Made by a program: the position numbers and the translations under genes
Shown here: positions 1 to 4,135 of the stretch, in pieces
Layout: every line of letters begins with the position of its first letter
How positions within the stretch are numbered: the stretch's first letter is position 1
Notes under the pieces: model-generated
Seen by the model: the letters and a program-made list of their open reading frames with translations, nothing else
The model's database searches: none
Told to the model about the DNA's origin: nothing
Assembly (NCBI GenBank): GCA_029287645.1
Contig: JARFQS010000130.1
Location: forward strand, 1-5,721
DNA length: 5,721 nucleotides
Source of the DNA: Thermoanaerobaculia bacterium
Lineage (GTDB): Bacteria; Acidobacteriota; Thermoanaerobaculia; Multivoradales; JAHEKO01
Direction: 5' to 3'

Positions 1-329
1 CAGTGGCCTTCGAACAGAGCGCCATCATCGATGTGGAAGGATTCCGTTTCGATATCGGCGAAGATCTTCGAGCCTCTCGAGATCTCGACGCGCTTCCTCG
101 CCTTCACCTTGCCCCGCAGAGTGCCGAAGACATAGAGATTCATGACCTCGACCTCGCCGTCCACTTCACCATCCTTCCCCACCACGAGATCCCCTCTGGA
201 GACGATCCTCCCGACCAGGCGACCATCGACCCGAAAATTGTCCTTGAAATGAAGGTCTCCGCGAATCGAGCTGCCGGCATCGAGAAATCCGTTGAGCTCG
301 CCCGCACCACTACTCCTGCTGAGTTTCAT
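1..329 (-). CDS. Bactofilin (polymer-forming cytoskeletal protein), 3' end cut by window edge
   Basis: Bactofilins polymerise without nucleotide into filaments of a right-handed beta-helix and act as membrane-linked scaffolds. The 109 visible codons show the family pattern: a short polar N-terminus ([20 protein letters not shown]), then beta-helix rungs with recurring hydrophobic-x-G spacing (SIRGDLHF, FRVDGRLVGRI, GDLVVGKDGEVDGEV, VFGTLRGKV). Near the edge lies the typical closing motif SFHIDDGALFEGH (about residues 97-109). The chain is probably close to complete, but the stop lies outside the window. The ATG overlaps the parB stop as ATGA, and a GGAGG lies 9 bases upstream, which supports this start. 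The position directly behind parAB recalls Myxococcus xanthus, where bactofilins scaffold the ParABS machinery. A similar role here is inferred. The family call is secure; the specific function is not. Confidence 0.9.
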   Translation of the reverse strand, partial: MKLSRSSGAGELNGFLDAGSSIRGDLHFKDNFRVDGRLVGRIVSRGDLVVGKDGEVDGEVEVMNLYVFGTLRGKVKARKRVEISRGSKIFADIETESFHIDDGALFEGH

Positions 330-1183
330 CGTTTCTCGCCTCCGGGGTTCAGCAGAAACTCGTAGAGGCGCATCAACTCCTCTTCGTCGTGAAAATGGAG
401 TCGAACCGTTCCTCCTCTACCCTTCCGCCGGATCTCCACCTTCGTCTGGAGCTTTCGGGTCAGCCGCTCCGCCGCAGCGCGCGTGTCAGGGTCTAGAATC
501 GTCGCCGACCTCTTGGCTCCTGGCTTCGCTCTACCGCCAACCAACTCCTCCAACTGTCTGGCAGTCAGCCCCTCCTTCACGGCCCTTCGGGCCCAAGCCA
601 GTTGCCGCTCCGCGTCTTGGATCGACAGGAGCGGGCGGGCTTGTCCAGCCGTCAACCGGCCGTCCCGCAACATGTCTTGAATCTCCTCCGGGAGAGACAG
701 CAAGCGCACACCGTTGCTGATCGTGCTCCTGGCTTTCCCCACCTGCCGGGCGATCTCTTCCTGGGACAGGCCGAACGAATCCCTCAACGACCTGTACGCT
801 TCACCCTCCTCGACCGGGTTCAAGTCAGAGCGCTGCAGGTTCTCGACAAGCGCCATCTCCAGCAGTTGCTGGTCACTCTCCAATTCCCGCACTACGACGG
901 GAACTTCCTGTAGACCTGCCCTTCGAGCGGCCCTCCACCGCCGCTCGCCCGCGATAATGGTGAATTTTCCGTCGCTCCTCCCCGGGGTCACCACAATCGG
1001 TTGTACGACCCCTTGGGTACGGATCGATTCCGCGAGCTCTTCCAGGCCGGCATCGTCGAAGTCGCTGCGTGGCTGATAACGATTCGGCGCCAAATCTCCC
1101 AGAGACAGAGAGCGAATTGGCGCCGCGGACGACTCTAGAAGCGCATCCAGACCTCTTCCAAGACCTCGTTTCTTCTTCGTCAT
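326..1183 (-). CDS. parB: Chromosome-partitioning protein ParB (Spo0J family)
   Basis: ParB is a CTP-dependent DNA clamp that loads at parS, spreads along nearby DNA and stimulates ParA to segregate the origin region. All expected parts are present in 285 residues, a usual length. The N-terminal ParA-interaction segment is [13 protein letters not shown] (3-16). The ParB/CTPase domain (about 24-125) carries [12 protein letters not shown] (79-90) and [17 protein letters not shown] (114-130). The parS-binding helix-turn-helix region is around 139-165 ([19 protein letters not shown]). A basic linker (about 215-228) leads to the C-terminal dimerisation domain (231-280). The start ATG overlaps the parA stop (ATGA); the ribosome-binding site is weak (AGAGAG), so translational coupling to parA is likely. 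Candidate parS sites lie 1.7 kb upstream at 2873-2938. No key motif is missing. Confidence 0.97.
   Translation of the reverse strand: MTKKKRGLGRGLDALLESSAAPIRSLSLGDLAPNRYQPRSDFDDAGLEELAESIRTQGVVQPIVVTPGRSDGKFTIIAGERRWRAARRAGLQEVPVVVRELESDQQLLEMALVENLQRSDLNPVEEGEAYRSLRDSFGLSQEEIARQVGKARSTISNGVRLLSLPEEIQDMLRDGRLTAGQARPLLSIQDAERQLAWARRAVKEGLTARQLEELVGGRAKPGAKRSATILDPDTRAAAERLTRKLQTKVEIRRKGRGGTVRLHFHDEEELMRLYEFLLNPGGEKR
339..343 (-). promoter_or_regulatory. Shine-Dalgarno site of the bactofilin gene
   Basis: On the minus strand a perfect GGAGG lies within the last codons of parB, 9 bases before the bactofilin ATG. It fixes the start at 329 and suggests that the bactofilin is translated well in its own right, although its gene overlaps parB by four bases. 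Confidence 0.6.
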
Positions 1184-1944
1184 GTCGCTCTCTGTAAGAC
1201 CTCCCGCGCCAGCGCCAGGTACGCCTGCGCGCCTCGGCTCTTGATGTCATAGGCAAAGATCGGAGTGCCGTGGCTCGGCGCCTCCGCCAATCGCACGTTG
1301 CGAGGTACGATCGTCTCGTAGACACGGCCGGAAAAATGCCTTCGCACTTCCCCCGCAACATCTTTCGAGAGGTTGGTTCGTTCGTCGTACATCGTCAACA
1401 GAATCCCCGCGATCGACAACCTCGGATTGGTGCTGACCCGAATCCTCTGCACGGTCGAGACCAGGGCGCTGATGCCCTCGAGGGCAAAGTACTCACATTG
1501 CAGAGGTACCACGACCCCGTCGGCTGCGACTAGCGCATTCACGGTCAGATGACCCAGTGACGGGGGACAGTCGAGGAGTATTGTGTCGTATTCCGACCTG
1601 ACTCGCTCCACAGCTTTCGACAGGCGAAACTCCCAGCCTTGGAGACCGACAAATTCCACCTCCACTCCCACGAGATCCCTCGCCGCCGGAACCACGTCGA
1701 GGAAGGGAAAACCTGTTGGCCTCACCGCCTCTTGAATCGAGGCCTCGCCGGTCAGCACATCGTAGAGATCGGGTTCCTCCGCGATAATGCCCAGGCCCCG
1801 GCTGGCGTTGGCCTGAGGATCACAGTCGACCAGCAGGACCTTCTTCTCGAGTGCCGCCAGGGCGGCACCCAAATTGATCGCCGTGGTTGTTTTACCAACC
1901 CCGCCCTTCTGATTGGCAACTGCCAGGACTTTCCCCAATGACAT
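1180..1944 (-). CDS. parA: Chromosome-partitioning ATPase ParA (Soj family)
   Basis: ParA is a deviant Walker-type ATPase that binds DNA non-specifically as an ATP dimer and draws ParB-parS complexes across the nucleoid. Seen here: the deviant Walker A motif KGGVGKTTT (13-21) with its signature lysine; the switch region [12 protein letters not shown] (37-48); the Walker B motif ILLDCPPS (122-129); the Soj-typical [12 protein letters not shown] (146-157); and a C-terminal [15 protein letters not shown]. The length is about 254 residues, normal for chromosomal ParA. An open frame runs upstream to 2028, but that extension lies in rsmG and lacks family resemblance. ATG at 1944 is used here. TTG at 1938 is a serious alternative, because AGAAAGG (1945-1951) abuts the ATG but sits 6 bases before the TTG, and it would give the canonical start [13 protein letters not shown]. 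The gene lies five bases after rsmG. Confidence 0.97.
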   Translation of the reverse strand: MSLGKVLAVANQKGGVGKTTTAINLGAALAALEKKVLLVDCDPQANASRGLGIIAEEPDLYDVLTGEASIQEAVRPTGFPFLDVVPAARDLVGVEVEFVGLQGWEFRLSKAVERVRSEYDTILLDCPPSLGHLTVNALVAADGVVVPLQCEYFALEGISALVSTVQRIRVSTNPRLSIAGILLTMYDERTNLSKDVAGEVRRHFSGRVYETIVPRNVRLAEAPSHGTPIFAYDIKSRGAQAYLALAREVLQRAT

Positions 1945-1949
1945 CCTTT

Positions 1950-2600
1950 CTATTCGGCCCCTACCCGAGCCTGCAGAATCGACCGCACTCGACTCCCTGG
2001 CAACTGAAAACGACCCGCCTCCTTCCAACTCTTCGGGAAGTCTGGTGTCTCTTCCCCAACCCAGAAGAGGGCTCCGGACTTGGCGTCCATCCGACTCGAC
2101 AAGCCCTCCAGGGCGCTCTGCGGAAGACTCACCCCGCGTGAGGTCACGAGGTCGATCTTCGGAGGCAACCCCTCGGGCGGGGTGGCGCCGACTCTAGCAT
2201 TGAGGCAGGAGCACGGCAAAGCTGCCTTACGAGCTGCGGCCTCCAGAAACGCGCACTTCCGTTCCCGGCTCTCCACGAGGATCACCTCGAGCAACGGCAC
2301 GGCTGCCGCCAACACGATCGCCGGAAAACCAGCTCCAGAACCGACATCGACAACAGTTCTCCACTGCGCCTCCAACAGGGGAATCGCTGCCAGGGACTCG
2401 CCATAGTGCCGCTCAACAATCTCATCTGCCGTGCCGGGCCCTACCAACGACACGGTGGGGTTCCAGCGGACCAACTCTCGATAGTGGATCCACAGTCTCT
2501 CCACGCACTCCGCTGCCAGGTCCACGGGGGAACTACCGCGCAGCCTCGACTCGAACTCCATTCGCCCCAACTCGGGAAGCCTCGCACCCATGTCGAACAT
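1950..2600 (-). CDS. rsmG: 16S rRNA (guanine-527-N7)-methyltransferase RsmG (GidB)
   Basis: RsmG uses S-adenosylmethionine to methylate N7 of G527 in 16S rRNA, in the cytoplasm. The Rossmann-fold signature [15 protein letters not shown] (84-98) is clear. It is preceded by [14 protein letters not shown] (41-54) and [14 protein letters not shown] (63-76), matching the family's N-terminal helix and RH-DSL block. [11 protein letters not shown] (110-120) follows as the second SAM-contact strand, and DLVTSRGV (150-157) stands where ARAV is usual. At 216 residues it is of normal size. The start is uncertain: ATG at 2600 has only a weak upstream purine stretch, and ATG at 2561 (MEFESRL) would also give a complete domain. 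It heads the rsmG-parA-parB-bactofilin cluster, a common arrangement near the origin. mnmG, its usual upstream neighbour, is absent here. Confidence 0.95.
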   Translation of the reverse strand: MFDMGARLPELGRMEFESRLRGSSPVDLAAECVERLWIHYRELVRWNPTVSLVGPGTADEIVERHYGESLAAIPLLEAQWRTVVDVGSGAGFPAIVLAAAVPLLEVILVESRERKCAFLEAAARKAALPCSCLNARVGATPPEGLPPKIDLVTSRGVSLPQSALEGLSSRMDAKSGALFWVGEETPDFPKSWKEAGRFQLPGSRVRSILQARVGAE

Positions 2601-2673
2601 TCTCTGCGATTGAGGCCTCGAGGAACAGCCCCTTGGCCCCCGAGGAAGGGATATCTCCGTGGCGCAGCAAGCT

Positions 2674-2703
2674 CTGGGAGGTGAGGAGTGGGAAGTGAGG
2701 AGT
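2674..2703. repeat. Degenerate heptamer tandem repeat (GTGAGGA type)
   Basis: In the rsmG upstream region the plus strand reads as successive heptamers: GTGAGGA (2681), GTGGGAA (2688), GTGAGGA (2695), then GTC. A weaker copy, CTGGGAG, lies at 2674. The purine-rich strand is constant. No function is visible. It could be a small simple-sequence repeat family or chance in a purine-rich stretch. Confidence 0.4.
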
Positions 2704-2754
2704 CGGCTGCGAGCAATGCAGCCATGGACGGGCTGGGGGGCACTGCCCAGAAAA

Positions 2755-2777
2755 CGATCGGGAGAGACGACCGATCG
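2755..2777. repeat. Short inverted repeat, CGATCGG / CCGATCG
   Basis: Perfect 7-bp arms (2755-2761 and 2771-2777) flank a 9-base spacer in the gene-free stretch upstream of rsmG. The form suits an operator for a dimeric regulator, or a weak hairpin in an rsmG leader. Arms this short can arise by chance, so the call is tentative. Confidence 0.3.
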
Positions 2778-2830
2778 CTTCCATCTCCCCGCTTCAAAGA
2801 TCCACCGAGGTCCGACAGTTGATCAACCCC

Positions 2831-2861
2831 GAGCCCTTTTCGCCCAAGGCGAAAAGGGCTC
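2831..2861. repeat. Perfect 14-bp inverted repeat with 3-base loop
   Basis: GAGCCCTTTTCGCC (2831-2844) is fully complementary to GGCGAAAAGGGCTC (2848-2861), with the loop CAA. No T-run follows on either strand, so it is not a standard intrinsic terminator. The AT pairs lie in the middle of the stem. A second, mutually exclusive pairing exists: GCCCAAG (2842-2848) with CTTGGGC (2861-2867). It lies just before the first parS site. It could be a factor-dependent or atypical terminator for the convergent transcripts, a leader structure of the rsmG operon, or a protein-binding site. Confidence 0.65.
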
Positions 2862-2867
2862 TTGGGC

Positions 2868-2873
2868 TACAAT
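2868..2873 (+). promoter_or_regulatory. Possible -10 element for the LAGLIDADG-like gene
   Basis: TACAAT matches the sigma-70 -10 consensus at five of six positions. No convincing -35 hexamer lies 16-18 bases upstream. Its last base is the first base of parS site 1, so initiation would fall within the parS repeats about 50 bases before the GTG start. If it is real, ParB bound at parS would block it. Confidence 0.25.
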
Positions 2874-2888
2874 GTTTCACGGGAAACA
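2873..2888 (+). promoter_or_regulatory. parS site 1 (ParB-binding centromere)
   Basis: TGTTTCACGGGAAACA differs from the widely conserved parS consensus TGTTTCACGTGAAACA at one central position (T to G at position 10). The consensus is established for chromosomal ParB/Spo0J proteins, and parS sites typically cluster near the origin beside parAB, as here. The cognate parB is encoded in the same window. Confidence 0.85.
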
Positions 2889-2940
2889 TAACGGTGAAAC
2901 AACCCTCCAAGTTTCACGGGAAACCTGACGGTGAAACAAC
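2874..2940. repeat. Two 30-bp tandem repeats built from parS sequences
   Basis: Positions 2874-2903 and 2911-2940 are identical at 28 of 30 bases (differences at 2888/2925 and 2890/2927). A 7-base spacer (CCTCCAA) separates them, giving a 37-bp period. Each unit holds a full parS core (GTTTCACGGGAAAC) followed by an additional perfect half-site GTGAAACA (2894-2901 and 2931-2938). The second half-site contains the GTG start codon of the downstream gene. The regularity suggests selection or recent duplication. Confidence 0.9.
2910..2925 (+). promoter_or_regulatory. parS site 2 (ParB-binding centromere)
   Basis: AGTTTCACGGGAAACC has the same 14-base core as site 1 and the same central G, but lacks the outermost T and A of the consensus, so it is probably the weaker of the two. 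Its centre lies 37 bp from that of site 1, and it ends five bases before the GTG start of the LAGLIDADG-like gene. Confidence 0.75.
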
Positions 2941-3269
2941 AGCGGAAATCGCGTGACTTCGACATCGGCTACCTGTTGGGCCTCCTCGTCGGTGAGGGAC
3001 ATTTCGGCGGTGACGGACGGCAGCCCCACGTCACTCTTCGTATGCACACCGATCATGAAGCCCTCTTCCTCTGGATTCAGGAGACGTTTCCCGGCGGGAA
3101 ACTCTACGGTCCCTATCACCACGGCGGCCGCAGCTACTATCAGTGGATGGCTCGGGGTGTCTACCTGAGGGAGACCCTCATGCCTATTCTCGACGAGCAC
3201 CTGTCTCCAGAGCTCGACAAGAAGGCCTACTCGCGCTTCGTGCAGATGAAAGAGCGCTACCGGTTGTAG
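2931..3269 (+). CDS. Standalone single-motif LAGLIDADG-like protein, opposite to the surrounding operon
   Basis: The 112-residue product carries one LAGLIDADG-type motif, GYLLGLLVGEGHF (13-25). The glycines are kept and Glu22 stands at the usual metal-binding acidic position. LRMHTDHEALFLWI (36-49) and the block YGPYHHGGRSYYQW (59-72) follow, resembling the DNA-contacting sheet and helices of the family. One motif implies a homodimer, as in I-CreI, but the protein is shorter than I-CreI (163 residues). No intron or intein surrounds it, so it may be a free-standing endonuclease or a DNA-binding protein that has lost cleavage. GTG is the only sensible start: an in-frame stop lies at 2895 and no good Shine-Dalgarno site is visible. 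The codon lies in a parS half-site. Codon use resembles the neighbours. The 3' end overlaps jag by 13 bases, tail to tail. The fold call is fairly firm; the function is unknown. Confidence 0.8.
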   Translation: MKQQRKSRDFDIGYLLGLLVGEGHFGGDGRQPHVTLRMHTDHEALFLWIQETFPGGKLYGPYHHGGRSYYQWMARGVYLRETLMPILDEHLSPELDKKAYSRFVQMKERYRL

Positions 3270-4135
3270 CGATCGAAGCCCCGCGGTCGTCGCTTCGTTG
3301 GACGGACCGACACCCGTTTGAAGAATCCGCGCCCCTGGCTCTCCGTGACCACCTCGTCGTCGTCCGCCAGGGCCAGGTGGATGATCCGGCGCTCGGCTGG
3401 ATTCATCGGATCGAGTGATCGCGGCCGCTGCTCTTCCTTGACCTCTTCGGCCACCTTGTGGGCCAACCTCTCCAGGCTTTCTTCCTGCATCTTGTGGAAG
3501 TTCCCAGAGTCGACGCGACAAGGCACCGACCTACCCATCAGGCCGCGAATCGCTCGCGGGAGCAGATGCTGTATCGCCAGTAGAAGGGTCCCCCGGTCGG
3601 CGATCAACTCCTGTTGACCAGGACCGCTCAACTCGATCTCCAGCTGGCCATCCCCCTGAAAGACGTCCATTTCCAGCTCCAGGCCCGCCACCTCCAAAAG
3701 GGCTTCGACCGCTTCGCGCGCCGCTTCCGCCATCTCCCCGGTTGCTTCAGGCAGCGGCTCCTTGCTCGCAACCTCTTCCTGTGGGTCTCCGGGCGGCTCG
3801 GGGGTCGAGGCGAGCTCTTCCGTCTCTGCGGCGTCCCTCGGCAACCTTTCAATTGCCGAATCAGGTGGTGCTTCCGTCGTCACGCTCTGCTCTACGAGGT
3901 CCACCGCTGCCTCTTCCGGGAGGCCCGGCACCACGTGTTCAGGTCCTGCGACCCGTCGGGGGTTGTCCGGATCGACGTCGATCACCACCCCGCGGCGGAC
4001 CTTCAGAAAGCCGTGTCGCTTCTCGACCTTCTGGTACGCCAGATCGTCCGGGTCGATCTGAAAGTGGCGAGCCGCCTGCATGACGGCTTGCTCGAGAGTG
4101 TCGCCCGAGAAAAAGCGCCTTCCGGTGTTGCTCAT
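3257..4135 (-). CDS. jag: RNA-binding protein Jag/KhpB (Jag-N, KH and R3H domains)
   Basis: Jag/KhpB proteins bind RNA and are encoded next to yidC in many bacteria; in Gram-positives they affect cell division and shape. The 292 residues divide into an N-terminal Jag-N domain (about 5-60, FFSGDTLEQAV through HGFLKVRRG), an acidic proline-rich linker (about 64-137), a KH-like domain (about 140-210) and a C-terminal R3H domain (about 215-280). The last shows the R-x3-H signature RRIIH (249-253) followed by LALADDDEVVTESQGRG. The KH loop reads IADRG (178-182) where IGKRG-like sequence is typical, so the first glycine of GxxG and the basic residue are lost. ATG at 4135 overlaps the yidC stop (ATGA) and has GGAGG seven bases upstream, so the start is secure. 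The stop region overlaps the convergent LAGLIDADG-like gene. Confidence 0.93.
   Translation of the reverse strand: MSNTGRRFFSGDTLEQAVMQAARHFQIDPDDLAYQKVEKRHGFLKVRRGVVIDVDPDNPRRVAGPEHVVPGLPEEAAVDLVEQSVTTEAPPDSAIERLPRDAAETEELASTPEPPGDPQEEVASKEPLPEATGEMAEAAREAVEALLEVAGLELEMDVFQGDGQLEIELSGPGQQELIADRGTLLLAIQHLLPRAIRGLMGRSVPCRVDSGNFHKMQEESLERLAHKVAEEVKEEQRPRSLDPMNPAERRIIHLALADDDEVVTESQGRGFFKRVSVRPTKRRPRGFDRYNR

Noticed and set aside
1945..2028. N-terminal extension of ParA by 28 residues
   Set aside because: It lies wholly within the 3' end of rsmG, is rich in Gly and Ser, and has no counterpart in Soj proteins, which begin just before the Walker A motif.
2441..2797. Minus-strand open frame in the gene-free stretch, considered as a remnant of mnmE or mnmG
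   Set aside because: Its residues show no GTPase motif, no FAD- or NAD-binding motif and no known C-terminal signature of either protein. It is mostly the rsmG 5' end in another frame.
2831..2861. Intrinsic (rho-independent) terminator
   Set aside because: The stem is strong, but neither strand has a T-run after it. It is recorded as an inverted repeat of unknown role instead.
2872..2928. Possible 18-codon leader peptide spanning the parS repeats and ending two bases before the GTG start
   Set aside because: The frame exists, but the best -10 candidate would start transcription downstream of its ATG, and no ribosome-binding site precedes it. It is better explained by the parS sequence itself.
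2874..2940. CRISPR array
   Set aside because: There are only two repeats, separated by 7 bases and built from parS arms. Spacers of normal length and cas genes are absent.
2877..3521. Minus-strand open frame (214 codons) across the LAGLIDADG-like gene and the end of jag
   Set aside because: The upstream half is jag read out of frame and the rest is the complement of the LAGLIDADG-like gene. It has no recognisable motif and no ribosome-binding site was evident.
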